From: Kiritimatiellota bacterium
GTDB taxonomy: Bacteria; Verrucomicrobiota; Lentisphaeria; Oligosphaerales; JAADHN01
Direction: 5' to 3'
DNA length: 40,032 nucleotides
NCBI GenBank assembly: GCA_013151865.1
Contig: JAADHN010000085.1
Coordinates: 1 to 40,032 of the forward strand
This document shows, piece by piece, positions 1 through 8,592 of the stretch. Each line of letters begins with the position of its first letter. The stretch's first letter is position 1. A program made the position numbers and the translations under genes. The notes below the pieces were generated by a model. That model saw only the letters and a program-made list of their open reading frames with translations. It was not told the DNA's origin and did not search any database.

Positions 1-418
1 CATCGCAGGCCTCGCAGATCTCGCACAGCGCCTGGCAGATCTCGCAGGTGGTCAGACATCCTTCCTGACAGGCGCCTTCGCACGTCGTCTGGCAAGCCAC
101 TTGACAGGTCTCGCAAACGTCGCACGCCTCGCAGGCCCCCTCGCACGCTTCACAAGCCCCCTCGCACGCTTCACAGGCCGCTTGGCAGGCGGCATCGCAG
201 GCCTCGCAGATCTCGCACAGCGCCTGGCAGATTTCGCAAGTGGTCAGACACCCCTCCTGACAGGCGCCTTCGCACGTCGTCTGGCAGGTCACCTCACAAG
301 CGGCCTCGCAGACCACTTGACAGCCCGCCTCACACTCGTCGGGGCAGTTGCCGACGACCTCTCTCGTCACCGAGTTGTCCACTGCATCGTAGGCTTCTCT
401 GTTCGGCGCCGCAGTCAT
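1..418 (-). CDS. Cys-repeat RiPP precursor candidate, 3' end cut by window edge
   Basis: I read 139 codons from an ATG at 418 to the window edge with no stop. Residues 1-24 form a Cys-free, mildly acidic leader-like segment. From residue 25 onward a Cys occurs every third or fourth residue (CxxxC and CxxC), giving 32 Cys by residue 138. The spacers are mostly Glu, Gln, Ala, Gly, Thr and Ile, for example CQTTCEGACQEGC. Residues 45-75 and 109-139 are identical, so the gene carries an internal duplication with a period of 64 residues. A GGGAGGA ribosome-binding site lies about 7 bases before the ATG. The gene follows the radical SAM/SPASM gene by 83 bp on the same strand. Known family behaviour: Cys-rich peptides beside SPASM enzymes are often thioether-crosslinked ranthipeptides. 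That this one is modified is inference. A metal-binding scaffold is the main alternative. Confidence 0.8.
   Translation of the reverse strand, partial: MTAAPNREAYDAVDNSVTREVVGNCPDECEAGCQVVCEAACEVTCQTTCEGACQEGCLTTCEICQALCEICEACDAACQAACEACEGACEACEGACEACDVCETCQVACQTTCEGACQEGCLTTCEICQALCEICEACD
2..286 (-). repeat. In-frame 192-bp-period duplication inside the Cys-repeat gene
   Basis: The stretches 194-286 and 2-94 encode the same 31 residues and differ only at a few synonymous bases. The period of 192 bp equals 64 codons. Shorter units (a seven-residue CEACEGA-type module) are reiterated between the two copies. The frame and Cys spacing are kept throughout, which points to selection on the protein rather than a neutral satellite. 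Confidence 0.85.
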
Positions 419-501
419 GTTGTTTCCTCCCCTTCTCGCCCATCCGAACTCGGGCGGCTTTCGGTCTCCCGGCGAACCGTCGGTCGGGTCCGCACTCCGG
501 G

Positions 502-1647
502 TCAACGGCGCCCCACCGGCTCGCACGTCGGCGACGACCGCCGTTTCTGCCTGTATTGCGACCCCTGCAACAATTTCGGCAACAGGGGATTGTTTTCCTT
601 CTTGAGTTGTTCATAAAGCCATGAGGCGGCACGAAACTGCGAACGAATGATGGCGCATTGGGCCGGCCAAGGCGTGTAAATATCTCCAGCACAGAGGACA
701 TTGACTGCCGGACACCCGCCCGCACAAAACATCCGCACCGGGCATTCGTCGCACCCCCGCAGATGCCGGGACTCGTAGGAGATAAACTTGCGTCGCATGT
801 CGGGGTCCGTCACTTCCTGGAGCGTGCCGAACCGACACGAATCCGCAGCCGAAAAGCGCTGGCACGGATACACACCACCGTCCACGGAAATCCCGATATA
901 GGCCGCGCACACCCCGCACGGAATGCGCATCCGCCGCTTGAAAGTGGACATTCGCCCGATGTATTTGGTCAAGAAAACCACATACCGCAAATCACCGGCT
1001 CGCATCCGTTCGAGCACCGCCGCGGCAATGCGCTGGAATTGTTCGCCGGCAGCCGCCAAACTCTCTTCGGTCCAATCGGCCTCGAGTGCCGCAATGGGCG
1101 CGGTGTATCGGAACCCCCGTTCCCAGAGATACTCGTGATCTGCGTGCAAGGAATGAACCGTCTGCGGGTCGTAAGTCATGCGGGCCCCCTGACGGGGGTT
1201 CCGCGCCAGGATCTTGTCGATTACGGCGTCCAATGCCTGGAACGACCCCGCTCCGTTCACCGTTTTGCGATTGAAATCCTGAGTCGCGGGCATTCCATCC
1301 ACGCTCAGGTTGATGGATACCTTGTGATCAAACAGGAAATCCAATGCCTCATCGGTCAACAAGGTGCCGTTGGTGGTGACTCCAAGCCGCAATTCTTTCC
1401 CGACTTCCTCGGCACGCCGGCGCCCGTACAATGTCAATGCCTTGAGTGTTTCGAACTCGAGAAGCGGCTCTCCGCCGAAAAAGTAAATGGCGACCTGTTT
1501 CTCCTTCGGCGGGGCCGCCAGCATGAATTCAACCACTTGGCGACCGGTTTCCATGGAAAGCCGCCGCGGCTGTTTTTTCAGAAAGCAGTAGCGACACCGG
1601 AGGTTGCAGGCCTCGGTCAAATACAGCGATACAACGGAAATAGCCAC
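502..1647 (-). CDS. Radical SAM/SPASM peptide maturase
   Basis: This 381-residue protein has the radical SAM cluster motif CNLRCRYC (C14, C18, C21), the GGEP SAM-binding motif at residues 58-61, and a C-terminal SPASM-type region. The SPASM Cys include C244, C247, C262, C299, C302, C308, C312 and C331, with the typical CDECPVRMFCAGGCP block for auxiliary iron-sulfur clusters. Such enzymes cleave SAM to a 5'-deoxyadenosyl radical and crosslink or otherwise modify ribosomal peptides. The start is a GTG at 1647 preceded by an AGGGAG site; no in-frame ATG fits better. The Cys-repeat peptide gene follows directly, the usual arrangement of maturase and precursor. A sulfatase-maturing enzyme (anSME) is a less likely alternative, raised only because a Cys-type sulfatase lies 3 kb upstream. 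The C-terminal tail is Arg-rich and not conserved-looking. Confidence 0.88.
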   Translation of the reverse strand: MAISVVSLYLTEACNLRCRYCFLKKQPRRLSMETGRQVVEFMLAAPPKEKQVAIYFFGGEPLLEFETLKALTLYGRRRAEEVGKELRLGVTTNGTLLTDEALDFLFDHKVSINLSVDGMPATQDFNRKTVNGAGSFQALDAVIDKILARNPRQGARMTYDPQTVHSLHADHEYLWERGFRYTAPIAALEADWTEESLAAAGEQFQRIAAAVLERMRAGDLRYVVFLTKYIGRMSTFKRRMRIPCGVCAAYIGISVDGGVYPCQRFSAADSCRFGTLQEVTDPDMRRKFISYESRHLRGCDECPVRMFCAGGCPAVNVLCAGDIYTPWPAQCAIIRSQFRAASWLYEQLKKENNPLLPKLLQGSQYRQKRRSSPTCEPVGRR

Positions 1648-1956
1648 CCCGACTCCCTCGCTTCCACGTCGATTCGACCCCGCGCAAACCCGGTCACCGA
1701 ATCATCGCCCACAGCGTCTCCGACGGGCGCCAGAGGTCGTTCCCGTCTCCCGGCCACACCAAGGGCAGGCGACGTGTGACGGTGCTCGGGGCGCCTCCAC
1801 AATGACGGTTTCACTCCCTGGAGGGTTAGATTACCCTGCAATCGAACGTTATCCAGCGCTGAAACAAAAAAAAACAGCCGCAGCAAACTCGGCCGCCTCC
1901 GAACGGCAATGGCGGTCGCATCTCGGGGCGCGCCGGAATCGCTCAGGGCACGCGCG
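1648..1956. other. Intergenic region before the radical SAM gene
   Basis: No gene is visible. On the minus strand a run of nine T lies at 1866-1874, just after a G+C-rich imperfect hairpin, and probably ends the Hsp70-like transcript. Closer to the radical SAM gene, AGGGT (1822-1826) and ACCCT (1833-1837) form a short inverted repeat separated by six bases. It could be a regulator site, but I see no convincing -35/-10 pair. Confidence 0.4.
1865..1896 (-). terminator. Probable intrinsic terminator after the Hsp70-like gene
   Basis: On the minus strand an imperfect stem (CGGCCGAG, loop TTTG, CTGCGGCTG, with one mismatch and one bulge) runs straight into nine consecutive T. It lies about 60 bp after the Hsp70-like stop codon. 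The T-run is clear; the stem is modest. Confidence 0.45.
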
Positions 1957-4764
1957 CTACGGGGCCCGGACGCCCCCACCGCCCGCTGCCCTTGCCCCGT
2001 CCTCGCCGGCAGGGCCCGCGACGAGATCGAGCCCCAACGGCAGTGAGTCCCCGGCGAACTCGGCCCGGTACTGCCGCGTATCGTCGCAGACTTCGGCAAG
2101 CTGTTTCAGCCATTCGCCCGGAGCGTTTTCCGCAGTGAGGATCTGCACGGCACGCTCCCGAGCCTCTGCGGAGAGGTCCAGGTCGCGGACTCTGCACACT
2201 CGACACACGGCCGCCAAGGCGAATAAAGCCTGGCGAGCAGGACGACGCCGAACCTGCTCGAACAGTTTCGGCAGGAGCGAGATCAAGTCTGGCGCCCGCA
2301 CGACGGCGTCCAAAGGACCGTACATGGGACGGCGCGCTCCCAGCCGCGCCAAGGCCCACCAGTGACACTCCTTCAGGATGCCGGCATTGGCGGTCAACCT
2401 CCGGAGGACCCGGAGCTTCTGCCGCGACGGAATACGTTCGAGCGCACCGAGACAGCGCCACATTTCCCGTCCGGCGTATGCCAGCGACTTGGGCGGCCCG
2501 AGCCCGCCGCCGGAACTCTTGGGCAACAGGTCGCGACACAGCCGGCCGGCAATCTGTTGCTGTTGGCCGGCCCGCAGCCCGCCGGAGGCGCGGCGCCACA
2601 AGACCCACCACTCGGTCGTGACCCGAGCGGACCGGGGGTGCAGGGGCCCCGCGGGCCAGATCCGCCACAGCCGGCGAATCCGCCAGTCGTCTCCCGGAAA
2701 GCCGTAACCCGGGCGCACGAAATACCCGGCCAAATTCAGCCACCGCGCTTCATGCTCGGGCGACTGCGTGCGCAGTTCCGCCCGGTCGAGCATCCAGTCC
2801 GCCAGCCGCCGCAGCAAGGCGGCCCCCCACTCGCTGCGCGGCGCACCTACGACCTCTTCCAAATCTCGCATGACCCCCCGCAGCCGGTGGCGGTCGTCGA
2901 AAGCGGCTCCGAGAAGCCGACCGGCCTTGTCCAGGATCGCTTCCGGCACTGTTGCCCCGTGGTCTGCTCCGCTGCCGCTCGTTCCCGCGGCTCGCAGGTC
3001 GAAAGAGAGCGGAAACCGGTGTCGACCGTCAAGCGTGGTACACCACAGGTCGAGGGTCCCGATTTCCGTCAGGACCGCGTTCATTTGAACATCCATCACC
3101 TGACACCGGTCACGGCGACCATGGACGAGCACGGTCTGGACAGGGGGCAGCGGCGTCAATTCGTCTCGGTCCCGGATGACCTGGCCGGGCTGGTCGCCCA
3201 AACGGGTCGAGCTGGCGTGAAGGGCAAAGCGCACCGGGCGATTGGTCGTGACGCGAAAACGTCGGGCGGCGAGGTGCACTACCTGTCCTTCCTCGGCGTC
3301 CCGGGGCAATACACAGACCAGTTCCACATCCCGGCCGCGCCGCGCCGCGATGTAATACGACCGCGCCGCGCCGCCCCGCACCCGAACCCCGGCGCCCCGG
3401 CGGACCAAACCATAATAGGCCGCTCCCCCGGCAACGGCCGTTCGCAGGCTGGAGGCGGCCAGTTCCGGCAACGGCCCGTCCAACGCCAGCCATTGCCCCA
3501 ACACGGAGCGCAAGCGCTCCCGGAAAAGTGCCGGCAAGAGGGCGCCGCCGTTGAAAAGGACATGCGTGAGCGAAGGCAGACCCGCCGCGCGCAAAAACGC
3601 GAGCAAATGTCTTGTGATAGCCGGATCGGAGGCGTACGGCAGCCCCATTTGGCGAATCCCCGCGCCCCGGGCTGGTGGGGACGCGTCCGGACCAACGGGG
3701 GGGAAAAAACCTTCGAGAAGCGCGCCTCGCACGTCCGACCGCAAAAACGTCCAGGTTCGTGTGGAGCCCACCACGGCGCTTCCCGGCGCGGCGACGGCGA
3801 GGAGATGCCGGTCGGGGGCGTCTTCGGCCATGAGTGTTTCCTTGGCCTGGCGACACGCCTGACACAACTGAGACCATTGCCGGGCGGGGAGCGGTTCGCC
3901 CCCCCAGCCCTGCTCCACCGCCTTTGCCAGGGCCATGTCCATATTGTCCCCGCCCAGGAGAAGATGGTCGCCCACCGCGGTGCGCCGCAACGCGCCATCC
4001 CCTGCCACGGAGACCAGGGAGAAATCCGTCGTCCCACCCCCCACGTCCACGATCAGGACCGTGGCGTCCGCGCCCAGGGACGCCCTCCAAGTCGATTCAT
4101 GGCCGCGGAGCCAATCGTAGAACGCGGCGAGCGGCTCTTCCAGAAGCACAGGGGTCCGAATCCCCGCCTCGGCCGCCGCTTCGAGCGTAAGACGACGGGC
4201 GGCCTCGTCGAACGAAGCCGGCACGGTGATGATCACCTGCTGCTCGGCAAGGCGACATGGCGTCCCCTCCGCATCGAGTTCCTGCCCGAAACGCGCGTCC
4301 CAGGCGCAACGCAGGTGCTCGAGATAGAAAGCCGTCACAGCCACGGGAGATACCGCCCTCTCGCCCAGGTCGCCGCCCCAGGGCAAGATCCCCCGAGTCC
4401 GGTCCACGCCGCCATGCGCCAGCCACGATTTCGCCGAGGCAATCAGGCGACCGGGAGTCGCCGCGCCTCGGTCTCGGGCGAAAGCACCTACGGCGTAGCT
4501 TTTCTCGCGGTCCCATGGGAGGGTCAATGCCCCTTCCGGCAATTCATGCTCGGCCGGAAAATAACAGAACGCAGGTAGAAGGTCCCCCTCGGACGTCTCG
4601 CCGGGGCCCGTCAATTGGGGCACGGGAAAGGGACGAACCACCCGGTCGCGGGCCGTGTCCACGTAGGACACCGCAATGTTCGTCGTGCCCAGATCGATTC
4701 CAACCACAAACCGCGCTGCATAGTCCGGGGACGCCGTCCCCGATACGTCAAAGCATTCTTCCAT
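1957..4764 (-). CDS. Hsp70-family ATPase with atypical C-terminal half
   Basis: The first ~430 residues of this 935-residue protein are an Hsp70/actin-fold ATPase: phosphate-1 loop IDLGTTNIAVSY near residue 23, phosphate-2 motif IVDVGGGTTDF near 240, and an adenosine-side motif FNGGALLPALF near 400. The remaining ~500 residues do not look like the DnaK substrate-binding domain and lid. They are Arg- and Leu-rich and mostly helical in appearance, as in large bacterial Hsp70-like proteins of unknown client. No signal peptide is present, so it is probably cytosolic. An AGGAG lies about 13 bases before the ATG at 4764. No grpE or dnaJ is nearby. It is upstream of the radical SAM gene on the same strand but separated by 309 bp and a probable terminator. 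Confidence 0.85.
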   Translation of the reverse strand: MEECFDVSGTASPDYAARFVVGIDLGTTNIAVSYVDTARDRVVRPFPVPQLTGPGETSEGDLLPAFCYFPAEHELPEGALTLPWDREKSYAVGAFARDRGAATPGRLIASAKSWLAHGGVDRTRGILPWGGDLGERAVSPVAVTAFYLEHLRCAWDARFGQELDAEGTPCRLAEQQVIITVPASFDEAARRLTLEAAAEAGIRTPVLLEEPLAAFYDWLRGHESTWRASLGADATVLIVDVGGGTTDFSLVSVAGDGALRRTAVGDHLLLGGDNMDMALAKAVEQGWGGEPLPARQWSQLCQACRQAKETLMAEDAPDRHLLAVAAPGSAVVGSTRTWTFLRSDVRGALLEGFFPPVGPDASPPARGAGIRQMGLPYASDPAITRHLLAFLRAAGLPSLTHVLFNGGALLPALFRERLRSVLGQWLALDGPLPELAASSLRTAVAGGAAYYGLVRRGAGVRVRGGAARSYYIAARRGRDVELVCVLPRDAEEGQVVHLAARRFRVTTNRPVRFALHASSTRLGDQPGQVIRDRDELTPLPPVQTVLVHGRRDRCQVMDVQMNAVLTEIGTLDLWCTTLDGRHRFPLSFDLRAAGTSGSGADHGATVPEAILDKAGRLLGAAFDDRHRLRGVMRDLEEVVGAPRSEWGAALLRRLADWMLDRAELRTQSPEHEARWLNLAGYFVRPGYGFPGDDWRIRRLWRIWPAGPLHPRSARVTTEWWVLWRRASGGLRAGQQQQIAGRLCRDLLPKSSGGGLGPPKSLAYAGREMWRCLGALERIPSRQKLRVLRRLTANAGILKECHWWALARLGARRPMYGPLDAVVRAPDLISLLPKLFEQVRRRPARQALFALAAVCRVCRVRDLDLSAEARERAVQILTAENAPGEWLKQLAEVCDDTRQYRAEFAGDSLPLGLDLVAGPAGEDGARAAGGGGVRAP

Positions 4765-4908
4765 CGATACTGCACTGCTCCTGCCGGAAGGACCTCGGAA
4801 ACCACAGGGGGGACCGGTCGAACTCGCCCTGGAGGACAGCGGCGACGCCCGGGGGAAAGCCCCCGGCTCGATAAATCTGCGGACATGCGCCCCCCGGCCA
4901 TCGGCGTC

Positions 4909-6279
4909 TCACGACGCGCCGACCCGCCGATCCTGTCCGCCGCCGTCGACCGGAAAACGGCGGCCGTCCCGGTGGGGGATCACGTAGCGTCGGAACCACT
5001 CGTCCAAACGCGCCCGCAAATCGCCGACCAAGCTTTGAAGGCCGGATTCCTCCACCCGGTTCTCGCATTCCTCCGGGTCGCGGATCAGATTAAACAGCTC
5101 GTGCGGACCGCTCGGATAGCGGTGGACATATTTCCATTCCGGGGTCCGAATCATACGCACCGCCCCGTACTCGTCGAACACCACCACCTGGTCGCGTTCT
5201 GTGTTGTCCCGGCCTTCAAGGACCGGCAAAAAGGAGTGCCCGGGAAGGTCCCGATTCTCGGGCAAGGGCAATCCGACATAGTCCAAGAGCGTGGGCAAGA
5301 AATCGTACGCACTGACCATCGCCCCGGCAACGGTCCCTGCCGAAATTCGGCCCGGCTGACTGAAAATGGCCGGGACCCGAATGGACCGTTCGTACATGTT
5401 CAACGGGTTCGTCCCGTTGCCCTTTCCCCAGAAACCGCGGTGCCCGCAACTGAACCCGTTGTCACTGAGAAAAACAATCAGCGTGCTCTCGCGCAAGCCG
5501 AGTTCGTCGACCTTGTCCAGGATTCGGCCGACATCGGCGTCCATGGCCGTCACAGCGGCAAAGTACCCCTGGAGCATTTCCCGGTTGTTGAGACACTTGT
5601 CGGTCAAGCCGATGGCCCAGGGGTGGCGCGGCTCTTGGGGGCAGGACTCGAACGGGCAGTCGGCATAAGAATCGAAGACCTCCGGCAGGTGCTGGGCACG
5701 CCCCCACGGACTGTGCGGGGCGGTGTAGTGCACCGAGAGATAGAACGGGCCTCCACGGGCCGCGGAATCAAGGAAGCGCAGGGCGTCCTCCGTAATGATG
5801 TTCGTCACGTATCCCGGAATCTCGACGAGTCGACCGTCCACCACCATCGGCGGGTTCATGTAGGGTCCGCCGCCGCGCTGATGCACAAACCAATGCGAAA
5901 AACCGTGCTGCGGGCGCTGACTGTCGCCCATGTGCCACTTACCGCTGATCCCACAATTCCACCCGTTTGCGGCGAGAACGTCCGTGTAGGCGACCTCCCC
6001 GTCGAGGTAACGGATGGCCCCGGGATCCACGTTCCCACCCCGCAACCAATCGTGAACGCCGTGTTGCGACGGGATGCGACCGGTGAGGAGGGTCGCTCGA
6101 CTCGGCGAACAGACCGGTGTTGCGACAAAAAAACTCTCGAACCGCATTCCTCCTGCCGCGAGTCGGTCCAGGTTCGGAGTCCGGATTTCCGGGTTGCCGT
6201 AACAGCCGGCGGCCCAGACACCTTGATCGTCGGTCAGGATCACAATGATATTGGTCGGTGATGTTTTGCCGCCTTGCAT
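4909..6279 (-). CDS. Sulfatase, Cys-type, cytoplasmic
   Basis: This 456-residue alkaline-phosphatase-fold sulfatase has the maturation motif CSPSR at residues 57-61, where C57 would become formylglycine. The metal-ligand pair D17-D18 lies in ILTDDQG, and a later SDNG motif supplies the other metal ligands. It hydrolyses sulfate esters, probably on carbohydrates; the substrate cannot be read from sequence. No signal peptide precedes the first motif, so it likely acts in the cytoplasm on imported or released oligosaccharides, unlike most exported sulfatases of this kind. The start at 6279 has a clear AAGGAG site. It lies 32 bp after the histidine kinase stop codon on the same strand, so it may be co-transcribed with the two-component system. 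Other carbohydrate genes in this window lie more than 20 kb away. Confidence 0.93.
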   Translation of the reverse strand: MQGGKTSPTNIIVILTDDQGVWAAGCYGNPEIRTPNLDRLAAGGMRFESFFVATPVCSPSRATLLTGRIPSQHGVHDWLRGGNVDPGAIRYLDGEVAYTDVLAANGWNCGISGKWHMGDSQRPQHGFSHWFVHQRGGGPYMNPPMVVDGRLVEIPGYVTNIITEDALRFLDSAARGGPFYLSVHYTAPHSPWGRAQHLPEVFDSYADCPFESCPQEPRHPWAIGLTDKCLNNREMLQGYFAAVTAMDADVGRILDKVDELGLRESTLIVFLSDNGFSCGHRGFWGKGNGTNPLNMYERSIRVPAIFSQPGRISAGTVAGAMVSAYDFLPTLLDYVGLPLPENRDLPGHSFLPVLEGRDNTERDQVVVFDEYGAVRMIRTPEWKYVHRYPSGPHELFNLIRDPEECENRVEESGLQSLVGDLRARLDEWFRRYVIPHRDGRRFPVDGGGQDRRVGAS

Positions 6280-6311
6280 CGCCCTACTCCTTCGTGTCTC
6301 CGCCTCCCACG

Positions 6312-8135
6312 TCAGCCCGCAGAGGCATCGGTTACCTCACTGTCGTCGCCCGGATCGCAGGGAAGGGACAGCACAAAACACGCGCCGCCGCCGGGGACGT
6401 TTGCCAGTCGAATCGAGCCGCCGTGCAATCGCGCAACGCGCTCCACGATCGCCAGCCCGAGCCCGGTCCCTTCCGGATTGGCCTTCTCGCCGTGTCTCCC
6501 CCGAACAAAACGTTCGAGGATGCTCTTCTGTTCGGCAGGCGGTACCCCCGGTCCGCTGTCCCGTACTCGAAACTCGATGCTTCCATCCTCGGTCAGACCC
6601 GCACTCAACAGGATTCGCTCCCCCTTGGGCGAGTACCGCACCGCGTTGTCGAGTAGATTGCGCAAGGCCTGTACAAGAAAGTTCGGCAGGCAGGAAATCG
6701 GCGGCAAGTCGTCGGAAACGCGGAGTTCGATCCGCTGCCCCCGGGCACGGGCCTGAGAGGACACCTGCTCGGCCGCCTCGGCGACCAGCTCGTAAACCGG
6801 CACGTCCTCGAACTCCGCGGCCCCCGCGAGCCCGTCGAGTCGAGAAAGCTGCAAGGTCTCGTCCACGAGTCGCTGCATACGAGCGGCATGGTGAGCGATG
6901 ATTTCGAGAAACTCGCGCCGCGCCGAATCGGTCCCGGCCGAGCCGTCGAGCAGCGTCTCGGCTGTCGACGCCACAATGGCCAGCGGCGTCCGCAACTCGT
7001 GCGAGGCGTTCGCCACTAATTCCCGCCCCATGCGCGCGGTGCGCCGCGCCTCGGTCATATCCCGCAAGACCAAGACAACCCCTCGTTCCCCGGACTGGTC
7101 GTTTTCGGCACGCACCGGCGACACCGTCACCCGGACAACCCGCTCTCCGGCTTCCACCCGTCCGAATTCGAGACTCTCCGCGGCGCCCGACGCCCGAACT
7201 CGCACCACCGCGGAAAGCAGTTCATCCCGCAGAGGGAGTGCCTTCAGTTCAACCCCGGAGGCCGGCGGCGTTCTCATATTCAACAACTCCGCGGCCGCGT
7301 CATTGGCGAACAAGACCCGAGCGCCGGAGTCAAAGGCCAATACGCCGTCCGCCATACTCCCGACGATCGCCAAGGCTTGGTTCCGCTCTCGAGAAATCTG
7401 GTCGAGATTTTGCCGCAATTCCCGACGCATACGGTCCAAGGCTTCAGCCAGACGACCGATCTCATCCGGGCGGTCGACCACGACGCTGCCGTCGAAATCT
7501 CCCTCGGCGATCCGTTCCGCCAAGGCGGTCATTCGCTCGATCGGTCGCGCAATCCGCCGGGACGTCGTCACCCCCATGATCAGAGCCACCACGACCGCGG
7601 CCACACCACAGACCAACAAAAGGGTGCGAAGGTCACGCAATTGCATTCGGACCGGGGCCAGAGGCAACGCCAGGCGGGCTGTGGCCGGAGCGCTGCCCCC
7701 CAGCGACAAGGGAACCTGCACCGTGACCGTGTCCTTGACCGGCAGGTTCCCGGCGATCAGTTTGTCCCGGTGCGTCCGGATCACGGCCAGGCACTCGGGA
7801 CTGGCCCGCTCCGCGCAGCGAGCGCTGATCGAGTCCCCCATCACGCGACCGTCGCGGGTCAAGATCGACACCCGGCCGTTGAACCCCATATTCAAACGCT
7901 CGCACAGCAAGTCCAGGGCCAAACGGTCGCCGCGCTCGGCAGCCCGACGCAGGTCCGGTTGCAACCGGTCCACCTCATCACCGAAAACCTCTGCCGCCCG
8001 GGAAACATAGTCGCGGCGCAGGAGTACGTGCAGCGGAATGCCCACAAACGCCACGCAAATCAAGACCAACAACGTGTACGCGGCGAGCAGGCGGGTCGAT
8101 AACCTGCGAGGTCGTTTGTCGTTCGGTGGTTTCAT
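6312..8135 (-). CDS. PhoR-like sensor histidine kinase
   Basis: From the chosen ATG at 8135 the protein has 607 residues. Membrane segments lie near residues 18-38 and 172-190, flanking a ~130-residue extracytoplasmic sensor. A HAMP linker (~192-245) and a PAS-like domain (~250-360) follow. The phosphoacceptor helix contains NASHELRTPL with H379, and the ATPase domain has the N box LRNLLDNAVRYSPKG, G1 RDSGPGVP and G2 EGTGLGLAIV. It should phosphorylate the OmpR/PhoB-type regulator encoded just upstream. The open frame continues to 8456, but that extension is Arg- and Pro-rich with no domain, so I start at the Met before the first membrane segment. No strong ribosome-binding site is visible there. 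The signal is unknown; phosphate is only one option, since no pst or phoU gene is present. Confidence 0.92.
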   Translation of the reverse strand: MKPPNDKRPRRLSTRLLAAYTLLVLICVAFVGIPLHVLLRRDYVSRAAEVFGDEVDRLQPDLRRAAERGDRLALDLLCERLNMGFNGRVSILTRDGRVMGDSISARCAERASPECLAVIRTHRDKLIAGNLPVKDTVTVQVPLSLGGSAPATARLALPLAPVRMQLRDLRTLLLVCGVAAVVVALIMGVTTSRRIARPIERMTALAERIAEGDFDGSVVVDRPDEIGRLAEALDRMRRELRQNLDQISRERNQALAIVGSMADGVLAFDSGARVLFANDAAAELLNMRTPPASGVELKALPLRDELLSAVVRVRASGAAESLEFGRVEAGERVVRVTVSPVRAENDQSGERGVVLVLRDMTEARRTARMGRELVANASHELRTPLAIVASTAETLLDGSAGTDSARREFLEIIAHHAARMQRLVDETLQLSRLDGLAGAAEFEDVPVYELVAEAAEQVSSQARARGQRIELRVSDDLPPISCLPNFLVQALRNLLDNAVRYSPKGERILLSAGLTEDGSIEFRVRDSGPGVPPAEQKSILERFVRGRHGEKANPEGTGLGLAIVERVARLHGGSIRLANVPGGGACFVLSLPCDPGDDSEVTDASAG

Positions 8136-8592
8136 ACACAGAGCGTCGCGGAATGGTCCGGGACATGTTGCGGGCCTGCGGGTTGCCGTGCGTTTCAAAC
8201 TGTTTCGAGACGGTCGGTGAGCCCTCGCATCCGTTCGCAGGTTACGGAACCTTTCGCCGAACCGACCGGCGGCGGGACCGAACTCGGAAAGGCATGCGGC
8301 GAGCAGTCCGAGAACACCGGGCGCGACCGCGGACGGCAAGCGGACAAGGACCGAAAAACCGCGGCGCCGCCGGCGTTGTGCCGGCAACCCGCGCCGCCTT
8401 TGCCGTGCACTGCGGAGTCGCCCGGGCCATCCTTCAGGGCTCGGCGCCCCGCCCATGGGCCCCGGACCGGAGGCTGGAATTCCTGCTGGGGCCCGGCCAC
8501 AAAGGGCGCGTGGCCCATGTATCCCCCGCCGGCTTGTTGGGGTGCGGATGAATCGGGCGGTATCCCCCGTGCACCCGGTCGTTTCGAGGCGG
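8136..8592. other. Unusually long gap between response regulator and kinase genes
   Basis: These 457 bases separate two genes that normally abut or overlap. The kinase frame is open back to 8456, but the translation is low-complexity and very basic. I see no second gene, no clear terminator and no clear promoter. The region may hold a promoter for kinase and sulfatase, or a missed small gene. Confidence 0.35.

Noticed and set aside
1-300. Satellite or CRISPR-like array
   Set aside because: The units have no uniform repeat-spacer pattern and preserve the Cys codon frame, so this is coding repetition.
101-616. Plus-strand open frame rich in Leu-Ala-Gly repeats
   Set aside because: It is the complement of the Cys-repeat gene; the minus strand has the ribosome-binding site, the maturase neighbour and synonymous codon variation.
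2362-4578. 738-codon plus-strand open frame
   Set aside because: It is a shadow of the Hsp70-like gene with Pro/Arg-rich low-complexity translation, common in GC-rich DNA.
8136-8456. N-terminal extension of the histidine kinase
   Set aside because: The translation is Arg- and Pro-rich with no domain, and the Met at 8135 lies properly before the first membrane segment.
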